Shown here: positions 22,787-34,756 of the stretch, piece after piece
Layout: each line of letters begins with the position of its first letter
Numbering within the stretch: position 1 is the stretch's first letter
Notes under the pieces: generated by a model
What the model was told of the DNA's origin: nothing
Databases searched by the model: none
What the model saw: the letters and a program-made list of their open reading frames with translations, nothing else
Program-made: the position numbers and the translations under genes
DNA from: Chrysogorgia sp. JL179-B06
Lineage: Eukaryota; Cnidaria; Anthozoa; Scleralcyonacea; Chrysogorgiidae
Reading direction: 5' to 3'
Assembly (NCBI GenBank): GCA_035772405.1
Contig: JAYKKM010000380.1
Coordinates: 640,359 to 704,358 of the forward strand
DNA length: 64,000 nucleotides

Positions 22787-23956
22787 ATGGCCACCAGCTC
22801 CATAGAATCTGAATCAGACGAAGATGAACGAAGTTTGATAGAATATTATTTTTCTAGAGGATTTCAGTATAAAAGCATTGTCAATTTTTTGTCTAAACGG
22901 CACAGTATCAACATTTCTGAACGAACGCTACGAAGTCGTTTGAAGGAATACGGTCTCCAAAGGAGATCACCCGACTTCGATGTCAATTAGATACGTCGAA
23001 TAATACAAGAGAAGTTAAACGGCCCAGGTAGTATGGGGGGATACCGTTCGATGTGGCACGCTCTTAGAACGGAGGGATGTCAAGTTCCAAGGCGTATCGT
23101 TGAACAGTTGATGAGAGAACTCGATCCAGAAGGTTGTGAAGTCAGGCGTGGTAAACGTTTGCGTAGAAGAACCTACAGAGTACCAGGCCCCAATTTTTGC
23201 TGGCATACTGACGGCTACGATAAGCTAAAGCCATACGGCTTTCCCATACATGGCTGTGTTGATGGGTGGAGTCGAAAAATTATATGGCTGTGTGTGGCGA
23301 GGTCCAATAATAAACCCGAGATCCCTGCATCGTTTTACCTACAAAGTGTCGAGACATATGGCTGTCCAGTGAAGTTACGTAGCGACTGTGGCACTGAGAA
23401 TGGCATCATGGCCGCAATGCAATGCGAGTTGCGATCAAGTGCAAATGCTCATTTTTATGGCACATCGCCAGCTAATCAGAGGATCGAATCCTGGTGGTCT
23501 CACTTCAGGAAAAACAGGTCTACGTGGTGGATTAACTACTTTAAGGATCTGTGTGAAAAGAATATCTTCAATCCAGATAATGAGCTTGAAAGAGAGTGCC
23601 TTTGGATCTGCTTTTCGGATGTCATTCAAAACGACCTTGACTTTGTAAAGGAGCAGTGGAATACGCATCGAATCAGGGATTCCAAACACGACACAATTCC
23701 CGGCATACCTGACGAGTTGTACTATTTTCCAGAGAACAAAGGGGGTGTAGAGGATTTAGGTCTTGCAATCCCCACTGAACAAATCCAGTTTGTAAATGAA
23801 AATCTTTTACAATTCGATGGGGAAGATGAAGAAAATGTAATGCAGGAGTATTTCAACTATATTTTGGAAAACAGTGAACTTCAACAACCAAAGAATTGGC
23901 AAGAAGCTGAACAATTGTATTTCACTGTCATGGCAATAGCTAATGGCACGGAATGA
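22787..23956 (+). CDS. Integrase-core DDE transposase, one in-frame stop
   Basis: Would cut and join the ends of the surrounding element. The start chosen is MATSSIESESDEDERSLIEY (22787, CAACATGG context). Residues about 15-65 form a helix-turn-helix-like region (NISERTLRSRLKEYGLQRRS). TAG at 22988-22990 then interrupts, but the frame does not change and continues IRRIIQEKLNGPGSMGGYRS. The catalytic core follows: FCWHTDGYDKLKPYG (first Asp), VDGWSRKIIWL, LRSDCGTENG (second Asp) and ANQRIESWW (Glu), giving a D-D-E triad. The C-terminus is acidic and ends ANGTE. Length is about 389 residues, and no intron is needed. One nonsense codon may mean a young dead copy, an error, or a recoded stop. Confidence 0.88.
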
Positions 23957-25633
23957 CTTAAATGGTAGCATTGGCTGTTTTTTCTAATAATTACTCATTA
24001 ATACTATACTTGTTAATGTCAGGTGACATATTTTTTGTTGGTACTTTTTCCTACAATACCAAACTATTCTGTACATTAAGTTAAATGATAACTATAAATA
24101 CGTATCCGCAGTAATCCCTCGCCCACCTGTTCATTGTCATCCTACCGTCCGCGGGATTTTCCCCATCACTGGTCCCAGATCTCGTACGCCGTGTATTTGT
24201 AGATCACACTGCAAAAGACTGTTACGTCGTGGACATTTTTGAACGTTATCTCGGCCAATATTTAACCGATACGTTTGTATTATATTATGAGAACGTGCAT
24301 ACCCTTCGTAAGAACCTGTTATGTATTTGAACGTTATCTCGGTCGATATTCAACCGTTTTCAATTCTGAAAACATTTGGAATTACCTAGTCCAAGTACAT
24401 GCAAACCCTTCGTAAAAACCTGTATACCAACTTTTGGTGAGAAATTGATCCCTGCCGCGGTGATATTCTCGCGGATAGTGTCCCCCGCAGAAAGTGTCCC
24501 CCCGGACATTATCCGCCAGCAGATACCCCCCCCCCCCCGACACTATTCGCCGCGGATTCTGTCACCTAGAAATTTGGACTAATAATAAACCGTCAAATTG
24601 AGAAACTGATATTTTTAATTTCATTGTTCAAACAAAATATCGCAAAACGATATTATATAGATGGTGAGGTTTTTTGTTCGTTTCATGACATGATTTTATG
24701 AGTGGACTGCGGACTCTTTGCTATATTGCGTTTGCTTATGAGTTAGTGTCTGGTAATGGAAGAAACAAACATTTTTGAAATCGAACTGTTTTGCCATTGT
24801 CTCATGCCCGAAATGTGCGATGACTCCGCCAGCATTCTGAACAATCTGTATTTTTAAACTATATTTTGAACCATTATTTTTAGTTCTTCTCTTTTTGGTT
24901 TTATTAATTACGAAAATACGGATGTACTGTCATCTAAATACCGGTAATACCAGTAGTTGACTGTTGATATCATGAATTTTTCTGTATCCCTTTACACCAA
25001 AAAATGACAAGCAAGACATGGTCACAAAATCAAAATGTGAGAAAAGCTTTTATGTAAAGTGAACATGCAACTTTACTCACACTACCGTATACCAGTATGT
25101 TTTATAGAATTATCAGTATAAAATTAATCTTTATCATTTATAGACCCGGAACAAAGGGAATTCGACGAAATATTACCCCGAGGGACATATCATCCCGAGG
25201 GGTAATATTTCGACGAATTCCCCGAGCGGAGGATCTATATATTATACCGATAAGCTATATTATCATCGGGTGGGGTCTGCACGCAGGATAGAAACGTCTA
25301 GATTATTCGTGATTAGCGGGTGTATTCGTGATCAGCGGGTGATTCGAGTTTAAATTGACTGGTCACATGGTACAAATCTAGCTCTCTGATTGGACAATTT
25401 ATAGTTGAGGTATAATATTGTGAGAAATTAAACAGGATTCCCATGATATTTTTATTGTAACTTCAATTGTTAACAAGTATACCCAAAATAAAGTTGTTGA
25501 ACAACTGTACAATTTGAACGTGAAACAATGTCTACTTTACAGTAGTTCTACTCTGCCAACTATCTGTGGCATTTAAGTGTACAGTAAACAGTACCTCTTT
25601 AACATGAACACAAGATTTATGTTCTATAGATGT
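23957..25633. other. Space between the two convergent genes of the TIR element
   Basis: No gene. It has a GTGTCCCCC-rich patch with a run of Cs near 24528-24538, and a palindrome at 25156. It probably holds both 3' untranslated regions. Confidence 0.5.
25156..25226. repeat. 30-bp-arm palindrome
   Basis: GGGAATTCGACGAAATATTA at about 25158 is matched by an inverse copy ending about 25226, with CATATCA in the loop. One or two mismatches. MITE-like or a hairpin relic. Confidence 0.75.
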
Positions 25634-28600
25634 TCAGTTAAGCAAGATTTCTGGTGAGCTTATTATTCCAGTGATCATTTTTTCCTTCAACTCATTGAAA
25701 TCATGGTAATTAGCAATAGGCAACACAATGGTAGGACCACATGTTCTTGCTTGAGGTAACTTTGACTCACATGTTGGTGGTGTTTCTCTCTGATCTAATT
25801 CTATAAACATTATCATTGGAGAGCTATTTACTCCCCAGCCAACCACTGGTTCTTCCTCAGCACCACTTGCAAAGCGCAGTATGTCTTTCGGCATGACTGT
25901 GGAATCTGACTCTATGACAATAATATAAAAATTTAATATATCATTATAGAGAACTGATTACAGTACCTATACAAATATATATATATATATAAATATATAT
26001 ATATATAATTAATATTAGAGAGGATTTAATATTGTCGAATACATATATGGATAAAGTGACTGCCCCAACCGGGAATCGAACCCCGGTCTCCGAATCAACG
26101 TTTCAGCGCTCTAACCTTTGAGCTAAATTACTGACTGTTTTAATCACCGACTAGCTGTTCTGACCGTGTTTCATTAGTTCAAAGGTTAGAGCGCCGAAAC
26201 GTTGATTCAGAGACCAGGGTTCGATTCCCGGTTGGGGCAGTCACTTTTTCCATATATGTATATATACAGTAAAGTGAAACTACTTTTTTATGTAAGTATA
26301 TGTTATCACATGAGGGGTGAGGTGATATCAGTTTTATCGCTTGAGGGACGATATCGTAATTGTCACGAGTGAGCGTAGCGAACAAGGGACAATTATGATA
26401 TCACCGAGTCACGAATATGATAACCTATTTATCACATACTTGTAATTAGAATAAGCAATCAACAATAAGTACTAAAAATAGACATATTGTTTTTCAGCGG
26501 GACATATCGTTTTTCAGCGGGACATATCGTTTTTATCACCCGCTGTTATCACCCTGATAAAGGCACAAGTATGTGATAAATATATATATATATAACCAAG
26601 TTGTCACAAGCAATATGCCCAAACGTTAAAACAAAAATTAGAAGTCTTAATTGTTATATTCCAAAGTTTAGCAAAAGATTGATGTAAAAAATATGAGAAT
26701 ATATGACATATGTATATATGCATGTATGAATATAATTATGCACATACTGTATGCACACAGATATGACTTACATTTAAACCATTAATTATTTTCCCTAGGA
26801 TAATGCAATTATTCTTACCAACATGAACATTATAATTTTGATTAAGGCCCCTGAGATTGAGGCCTCTATACAGAAGTTAACATACTATATTATGATATAT
26901 ATATATTTATACAATAACCTGTTTACTACGCACATTCTCATTGGTTGTTGCCCATGATCTATTAGAGGACAGATGTACGGATCACGTCAGCTCACGCCAT
27001 ATCACGCCATATCACGCCATATCACGTCAGCCGACTGCTTTTATCTTTTTTCATGCCCCAGAAATTGCCAAAGAGCTAATAAGCCTTTTGAATGGTTTGT
27101 TTTCAATTTTTATTGTATAAAACAAATAGATTCCATTTTGCCGTTGTCTGTTCAGTTACAGATGCACAGAGGACGTCAGAACATGGTAAGAACATCAGTG
27201 ACCCACTCGACTATCGTCTCGTGGGCCACTTTTTTGTTCTTACCACGTTCTGACGTCATCTATGCATGCATCTATAACTGAACAGACAACGGCAAAATGG
27301 AATCTATTTGTTAAATATATACACTGTATATATATGGTATTTAATCTAACAATTAGTACTGATCAGTTCTGACCTGAAGTGCTTCTGACAAAAGACATCC
27401 ACAATTCATACATATCTTCTTCTTTCTCTCTTCTGTTGGTTCCAATTTCACTGAACTGTGGCAGAAAGGTTTTGATGATGTAGTCAGTAGAAACATCTTT
27501 GTGCAGACCATGTACAAACACAGAGCGGAATGTTGAAGCATTCAACTGAATTAACTCCAAGAGTTTATAATGAGCCAAGCCTTCGCAGAAGTCTTCCAGT
27601 TCATTCCTAAATAAGGACATATAATTTATATTGAGATTTGAATGACAAAGGGCATGCAGGTGGCCAGAATAAATGTCCAATACAGGCATCTGTTGTTGCA
27701 TGTGTGGGATGGTGGGTACAAATAACTCAAATTCCTTCTTATTTCATTGACTGCAGCTTTACCATAACACTAAATTGTTACAAGGTGTAATAATGATTAG
27801 ATTCAGAGAATGCCTGTCACCTCCACATACCTTGCATGTTCCATTATTGGTAACCTTTGTATGTATATAATTAACCAATTAAGGGGCATGCACCCCACTC
27901 TGATGAATAAAATCATTGGGTGTTAGTCAGAATAAAATGCTAAAGTGCACCCTTGCCCCTTAATGATTAATAAAAAGTAACCTCATTTAAAATGTGATTG
28001 TAATGACTATTTGGTACTGTACCTGCATTTACCAATCACCAAATACTTAATCACATTATCCACAATAGATTTGACATCTTTCAATTTGAATGACAAGTTC
28101 TGGTAACCTGCTTCAAGCATAAGCTCAGTAACTGCTTCTTCCTGAATTACCTTGGAAAGGACCAATTGATTATCAATTTCCAGAAGCTAAAAGAAAATAA
28201 ATTTTACTTGGTGGATACAATGCTGCACAATAACATTGTACTTTGTAAATATAATCTTGTTTGTTTGATAGCTTTAAATCAGCCCACTAAAACTTGGCAA
28301 CTACATGCACCAGTTTGCAAATGAACCATTTTGAGTAACTGGACAATAAAGCCATCTAATGCACATATTACATTCAAATGTTGTAAATAAATATCATTCT
28401 ACATGATACATCTGTGCCAAAATATACACACATTGTTGTATACATGTAAATTAGTAAATACCACAAATTAGTGATATAATATTTAGGTATAATGCTACAG
28501 TATATCATTATTGTGTGTATTATAGTTCCAGAAATCTCCAGATAATTTCATTTACCCTAACCTTGGAAGGCACTAGAAATTCTCTGGGAAGGAGGGGATC

Positions 28601-31600
28601 GATTTAACATCAAAATTTCCAAACAAGCTTTCAAGTGCTGTAGCAAACTGTTTGTACAATAGAAAAATGTTCAAGCTCTTAAAGTAAATGTTTGACTTTT
28701 TCAGAGCTTGTAGTAAACCGTCCCATTGCTTGAAGTAAATTGTTTGTGTACTTGAAGTAAACTGTGTGAGTGAAATTAAACACTTGTAACGAACCATTTG
28801 AGCACTTGAAGTGAACTGTTTGAGGACGTAATTAACAGAAAAAATAATGACAGACACTGTATTGTGCATACAGTACAAACCTTTTCAAGAATGTCTCTAT
28901 GTTGGGCATAAGGGACTTCATTTAAAGATGGATTTGTCCTATCGTACCCAATAGTGATATAATTGTACATGGATGGTGAAAGGATAGATGGTGGATCCCC
29001 TCCAAAGGTTAATGAAACTGCAAATGCTCTTCCTGCCATATAGTATTCGTGACTATTCAGCTTATTGGCATTGTGTGTCAATACATATGCTCCCACATTG
29101 GCTGTTTGCTGAAAAATACCTGAGCATTCCACAATATTATTCCTCAGTAACCTTAGAAAATCACGCCGTGGCCCTTTGTCATCGACAGTCATCATGCTGT
29201 CAGTGAATTTCACCTATCAACAAAATGTTCAATTACTATCATAGCTGTAGTGAGGTTAATTAACATTTCCATTGAATGTCTACATAACTACATTTAAATC
29301 TCGGATTATTATAGCCTGTGCTTAAAACCTTAGCTGTGACTATATTTCAAAAATTATATTTGAAATCATAGCCACTAAATGGTACTGACTACAATTGTAT
29401 AATGGCTGTCCATTCCACGTGTTTCAATTTCATTTATCACAAATTTCTGCATTAAAAGTCATTACTCAGTAATGGTACCGTAAACATCTGAAAATAAGCC
29501 TGCAGGGCCCCCCAAAACAGGCCCACCCTGAATATAAAGCCCCCATCAAATCTCATATGCAAAAATCCTTCTGTTAATAATTAGCTTGCCAAATATACCA
29601 TAAGTCCATGAGCCTATAATAATATAATGAAAGTGAAAAGGTGGAAACTACCAAGAATTTAGTGACGAGATACTGACGTTTCAAGCGGAGCCCTTCATCA
29701 GAGTAAGACGAGATGAAATAAAATAAATAGGGCTTATATATATATGCCAAAAGGGTGTCACAAGTAGAAAGTAGCCAATCAAATGCACGGGAGATAAACA
29801 AACTAATAATTAATGAGATGGGAAAAGTTAAATCATTTGCTATTTTTACAGTCGATCAATAAGCAGACTGAGGGGTGGGAGAAATGACAGGTCCAATATT
29901 CAAAGGGATTAGGCGATAATAATAGCAGAAAAAAACAAAAACTTGAAAAGGAATGAAAGTGCATAAGCTAATAATAAAAAGTTCCAAGCAAACTAAAATA
30001 ACAAAAAACTTGTAGGAAATTAAATAAAAACGTTCGTTAAGACCAAGAGGATGTGTGGTGCCAAGTTTAAAAATGAGACGCTTCTCTTGCCGCTTGATGG
30101 ACGTCAAGTCCTTATACACCGTCATTCCCCATTGTGATGGCCTTGAAGCTCTGAAGTTTTTCTTTGATCAGCGCACTCATTTAGAACCCTCCACAACCAC
30201 GTTACTTCGCTTAGCAGAACTAGTGCTTAATTTTTCGTTTGATGGTGAACATTATCAACAAATAAGTGGTGTTGCGATGGGCACCAAAATGGGTCCAACT
30301 TCCAAGCTATGCTAACTTATTTGTTGGTTATGTTGAAAAACAGATCTTTGAACGATATCCCTTCCTGATTTCTTCGGCAGATTTCTCGATGACTGTTTAG
30401 GAACAGCGTCGTGTTCACGTGTCTTTTTAGAGCAGTTCATCAACTTTGTTGATGATTTTCATCCTGCTCTGAAGTTCACATGGGAAATCAATGAGACCTC
30501 TGTGTCGTTCCTTGATATTTTAATTTCGATTAATGGTGATTCGCTGAGAACGTCGGTCTCGTACAAGCCTACTGACTCCCATAGTTATCTTCTATTTTCA
30601 TCCTCTCATCCCAACCACACTAAGCAATCTATCCCTTACTCTCAATTCTTGCGTCTTCGCCGCTTATGTAGTGACGACCAAGATTTTCAAGCCAAATCAA
30701 TGGAAATGAGATATTTTTTTGTTCAACGTGGTTACCCTACCAACATTCTAGACCTTGCCGTTCAGAAAGCTTTTCTCGTCCCCCGTTTAGACGCCCTTGA
30801 ACCATCTTTGGAACAAGTTTCAAACAATAAAATTCCTTTAGTTCTAACATTTCATCCTTTCAATTTTAAAGTTAAAAATATTATCAATCGGAATTTTCAA
30901 ATTTTACAAAATGATCCTGAGACGTCAGCCATTTTCACCGATAACCCTTTGGTATCTTTTCGCCGTAATAAAAACATTCGTGACTCCTTAGCACCAGCGG
31001 GAACCTTTTCTTGCGGCCGTTCCCGCTGCAACACATGCCCTTTTCTCAATCCCACTACAGTTATTATTGCCCCCAAATTCGACCACACTATCCGTCATAC
31101 TTTTTCATGCACGTCCACCAACACAATTTATTGCATTTCTTGTGATAAATGCCCTAAAATCTACATCGGTGAAACTGGGTGACGCCTTTCAGACAGGTTT
31201 GCTGAACATCTTCGTTCCGTGAGGATCAATGATGGTGACAAACCTGTAGCCCGCCATTTCAACAGCTCCAACAATTTGGCTTCAGACATGAAAGTCTGTG
31301 CCATCCTTCCCATTTCCGGTGGCAACGATAATCGCAAGCGGCAAGAGAAGCGTCTCATTTTTAAACTTAGCACCACACATCCTCTTGGTCTTAACGAACG
31401 TTTTTCTTTTATTTAATTTCCTAAACGTTTTTTGTTATTTTAGTTTGCTTGGAACTTTTTATTATTAGCTTATGCACTTTCATTCCTTTTCAAGTCTTTG
31501 TTTCTATTATTATCACCTAATCCCCTTGAATATTGGACCTGTCATTTCTCCCACCCCCTCAGTCTGCTTATTGATCGACTGTAAAAATAGCAAATGATTT

Positions 31601-34150
31601 AACTTTTCCCATCTCATTAATTATTAGTTTGTTTATCTCCCATGCATTTGATTGGCTACTTTCTACTTGTGACACCCTTTTGGCATATATATAAGCCCTA
31701 TTTATTTTATTTCATCTCGTCTTACTCTGATGAAGGGCTCCGCTCGAAACGTCAGTATCTCGTCACTAAATTCTTGGCAGTTTACCACCTTTTCACTTTG
31801 CTATATATTCAAAACACTGTCTACGCAGCACTCTACTTTTTTACTATAATAATATAATATACAGTATAATTAATATAACGATTAATAATAAAGACCACTG
31901 CAAATATAAGCCCACTAAAAGTTCACAGTGATTGGAGACATTAGGAGGAAGGAAATTTAATATAAGGAAAGGAATACTACAAGCTTGTTGCAAAATAGAG
32001 TTGACTGTTCCAATTTGGCATACAGGTACCTCAAAATCCATCGTATCATCTACCAATTGCTCTGTCATCTCCCTTAGAAAGCTTTTCCACGGTTTTGATC
32101 TTCTGATGACTAACACAACAGACTTAGTAAATGATATAGCTGAGCTAATATGTTGCTGTAATAATGTAGATGCAGATACCACATCATCACACAAAGAAAC
32201 ATCCCTATCAAATAGACAAGTAAAATATCAAGCCATAAAGGGGTGAGCATAATTTACAAATCTCTTGTTATGATAATCACCACAAAATAACCAGATGTTA
32301 CTGTTAGAATAACCAAACATGTACTGTACCTCATGTTTAATTGCTTTGAAATAACTAGTTCATCCTCACTGTCAGTTTCAATCAATGACCATGGGTCACT
32401 AAAGAGAAACAATTAAAATTATTACACATGTAGTACTGTAGTATCATGAATACTCTACACATGTCACTTAGGGCACTTTAATTGCCCTGTTTCTCTCTCC
32501 TGTTGGCATTTTGTACTTATTTGTTGTATATATTTACTTTTTATTATTACTGTGAGAAACATATTAAATTCAAATTATTGAAATTAAGTTATTCTTTGAT
32601 AAATAAGGACTTAAAATTTAAATGAAACAACAATTGAGTAAAATCACAACTGGCTTGCAAGATTTGAAAAATTACTTATGTTTATACTGTACACTACATG
32701 ATTAAATGCTTCTATAATTTTACCATAAAAATAAAATAATAAGTAAACTGTTAATTGTGGCAAAATAATCTACCAATATTCGTATGGAGAAATATTATAC
32801 AGTAAAACACAAAATTTACAACCACCTGCTTTGTAGTTAAAATGTACTACCTGAAATGAGTGCATGACTACAACAATATATATAACAGTAACTGCCATTT
32901 TATGACACAGGAATAGCCATAAAACTTAGGTTCTACTGTATAATACATTTTCCAAAATTAAATGCAATTGAGTATGTGGTGTTTTTTATAACTGCATATA
33001 GTACATATTAGACAAGCAGGGTAAAACCTTTTAGTGAATTATTTTTATGCACAGCATATAGAACTTACAGAGTGTCTTTAATATCTGTCTTTGATTCCGA
33101 GGTAAGGGTTTCTTTAAAATTACTACCTAATGTCAACAGTAAAACATAATTTTTCACTTAGTTACATAACACAATTAATAAACTTTATTATAGTAAAATT
33201 AAATTATTAGCCCATAATTTAATATGCAAGATATTATGATTGTTATTTTTCATAATTAACCTGAGGTGGGTCAGAGGTTGCTTACAAATATGTGATTTGT
33301 GTTTAAATGATATAATAACATTTCATTTAAAGATAATTCAGTCATTTTGCCCCACACCCCCCCCCCCCCCCCCCTCCACCCCCCCCTCGTGAAATTTGGG
33401 GGCCTGTATACTTTTAAACAGTGCCAAATAAGAAACTTTACTCACAGGTTCCACTATTTTGTGTGGATGAAGATTTCCCCAACCATGTGACTGGCGGTAG
33501 TTCTTCCATTTCGTCTCCACTACTAATGTTCACTGTTTCCCCTCTTGCTTCGACATCGGCGGGTAAAATATATAAACTTATTCGAGAATATCCGAACCCA
33601 GAAACTTCCTTATACCTCTGTAAGGTAAACGGCTCTTGAGGATCAGTACCTGGAATAACTTCAACCTTGCTGCCATCTTTGAACACTAACAAATAGTTAA
33701 TTGCATCATCAAATCGCTTGTTGAAATCAGCATGCTTCTTTATAGCCGCTACAAGGATCGCCTGTGGTATGGCAGAAGTAGTAACTTTTAACGGAATTGT
33801 TTCCCCACGTTTTACGTTTAAGTTGTCTTCCATAACTCCGACTTGAATAGTAACTTCCTTTTCTTGAATTTTCCTTTTTTTGTTAATACTGGTACTCTTT
33901 TTAGAAAAAGAACTTTGTCGTTCTGTTTCTTTCTTGATTTTAAAAGCGGCATAGCTTGGCAGCGAGAATCTGTTACCACTGCTAGTGCTGCTACTGGAGG
34001 GTTTTGCAGTTTGAACCACATTACTATCGTTGCCAATAGCATTATTACTTATCTCGTTGCCGCACTTTGGACAACAAAAAAAAAGCTTTGTTCCAAACAA
34101 AGCCCACAATTGGAGCAGAACTTTGAGCCTGGCTGATTTGGACTCGCCAT
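25634..34150 (-). CDS. HECT-type E3 ubiquitin ligase, eight inferred exons
   Basis: Would pass ubiquitin from an E2 enzyme through a catalytic Cys to target proteins. Exons inferred from GT-AG sites and phase: 34150-33446, 33084-33069 (16-bp microexon), 32398-32330, 32204-32030, 29213-28881, 28196-28023, 27606-27374 and 25911-25634. Joins read in frame, e.g. DDTMDFE|VKFTDSMM, RDILEK|LLEIDNQ, GKCR|NELEDFC and RSTS-E-SDSTVMPKD. The N-terminus has a zinc-ribbon-like FCSNCG...FCCPKCGNE, then a Ser-rich linker and a basic KKSTSINKKRKIQEKE stretch. The HECT N-lobe begins VKFTDSMMTVDDKGPRRDFL. The C-lobe has DILRFASGAEEEPVVG and the active-site region QARTCGPTIVLPIANYHDF (Cys in RTC). A one-base change in the T/A run near 34075-34083 shifts the first exon. 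The microexon is the least certain part. Confidence 0.8.
26044..26258. repeat. Palindrome made of two inverted tRNA-like sequences
   Basis: A tRNA-like sequence on the minus strand (about 26135-26066) and another on the plus strand (about 26172-26241) face each other. Each has a T-arm box GGTTCGATTCCCGG and an arm CCGAAACGTTGATTCGG (or one-base variants) whose loop would give anticodon GTT. The match extends outward to GACTGCCCCAACCGG and its complement. The acceptor stems do not pair, so these are tRNA-derived SINE or foldback arms, not working tRNA genes. A single copy is at 37385. It lies in the last HECT intron. Confidence 0.75.
26425..26585. mobile_element. Short MITE-like unit
   Basis: ATTTATCACATACTTGT at about 26428 is repeated inversely at about 26566-26582. 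Inside, CAGCGGGACATATCGTTTTT occurs twice in tandem. It lies within the last HECT intron. Confidence 0.5.
27119..27316. mobile_element. Palindromic MITE with arms of about 80 bp
   Basis: ACAAATAGATTCCATTTTGC at 27120 and its exact inverse ending about 27311 bound a 198-bp palindrome. The inner arms contain GACGTCAGAACATGGTAAGA and its near complement. It lies in the last HECT intron, 57 bp from the exon that ends at 27374. Confidence 0.85.
30104..31416 (+). pseudogene. Penelope-like reverse transcriptase with GIY-YIG endonuclease
   Basis: Copies element RNA into DNA at a nick made by its own endonuclease. The RT part begins inside motif A (DVKSLYTVIPHCDGLEAL), then ISGVAMGTKMGPT (motif B). 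After a frame change near 30310-30390 it has FFGRFLDDCLG (motif C, FLDD) and SFLDILISINGDSL. The linker has CGRSRCNTCPFLN, a Cys motif. The GIY-YIG domain reads NTIYCISCDKCPKIYIGETG, a TGA stop at 31180-31182 where an Arg codon CGA is expected, then RLSDRFAEHLRSVR and ARHF. The end is LGLNERFSFI. The N-terminal part is missing. Confidence 0.85.
31724..31760 (+). ncRNA. Hammerhead-ribozyme-like motif in the Penelope tail
   Basis: The strand reads CTGATGA, then A-GGGC-TCC-GCTC (a 4-bp stem), then GAAAC, then GTCAGTA. That is the order of hammerhead core boxes with a very short stem III, as reported for Penelope-like elements. An extra A after CTGATGA and lack of an evident stem I make activity doubtful. 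An inverse copy is at about 29690-29722. Confidence 0.45.
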
Positions 34151-34217
34151 CTTGAAAGTCGAACGCGCGGGAATTAGCAACCTCGTACCCAGGGTCTCAT
34201 CTGGGGGAATTAGCTGT

Positions 34218-34752
34218 GTACTGAATATATATCTGTGTACTGAAAATATATATCCGTGTACTGAAAATATATATCTGTGTACTGAAAATATATCTGTGTA
34301 CTGAAAATATATCTGTGTACTGAAAATATATCTGTGTACTGAAAATATATCTGTGTACTGAAAATATATCTGTGTACTGAAAATATATATCCGTGTTCTG
34401 AAAATATATCTGTGTGCTGAAAATATATCTGTGTACTGAAAATATATATCTGTGTACTGAAAATATATCTGTGTACTGAAAATATATCTGTGTACTGAAA
34501 ATATATCTGTGTACTGAAAATATATCTGTGTACTGAAAATATATATCCGTGTTCTGAAAATATATCTGTGTACTGAAAATATATATCTGTGTACTGAAAA
34601 TATATCTGTGTACTGAAAATATATCTGTGTACTGAAAATATATCTGTGTACTGAAAATATATCTGTGTAATTTAGATATATTTAGGATGTATTAAACATA
34701 TTTCGGTGTTATTAAATATATATATTTGTGTTGCCGATATGGGCCACCGTAG
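34218..34752 (-). repeat. Right terminal inverted repeat with satellite
   Basis: About 24 units of 17-21 bp (CTGTGTACTGAAAATATAT) from 34218 to 34665, then the 87-bp unique TIR to 34752. It is the inverse of 22301-22726 but has more units, so the two arrays expanded separately. Variants with CCGTGTTCTG recur at two spaced places (about 34391 and 34547). Confidence 0.92.
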
Positions 34753-34756
34753 TTGT

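Larger units (their letters stand above)
29617..31808 (+). mobile_element. Penelope-like element, 5'-truncated, with inverted tail copy
   Basis: The body (30099-31808, plus strand) encodes the reverse transcriptase from its catalytic part onward and a GIY-YIG endonuclease, and ends in a tail with a hammerhead-like motif. The left part (29617-30098) is a reverse-complement copy of the last 480 bp (31330-31808). Inverted partial copies of this kind are typical of Penelope-like insertion. It lies in the HECT intron 32029-29214. A tail-like remnant recurs at 46012-46078. Confidence 0.85.
22301..34752. mobile_element. 12.45-kb TIR element with integrase-type transposase and HECT ubiquitin ligase
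   Basis: CTACGGTGGCCCATATCGGC opens the element at 22301 and appears as its reverse complement ending at 34752. About 87 bp are almost identical, followed inside by an inverted pair of satellite arrays. TTGT stands directly outside both ends (22297-22300 and 34753-34756), a likely 4-bp target duplication. The transposase gene starts about 60 bp inside the left satellite and reads right. The HECT gene starts about 70 bp inside the right satellite and reads left. A Penelope-like element and several MITEs sit in HECT introns. The transposase fold suggests the eukaryotic IS3-like (IS3EU) or Ginger-like DDE groups; I cannot settle which. Confidence 0.83.

Noticed and set aside
33354..33390. Poly-C tract as a structural or regulatory element
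   Set aside because: It lies in a HECT intron and looks like an ordinary homopolymer, possibly with assembly error.
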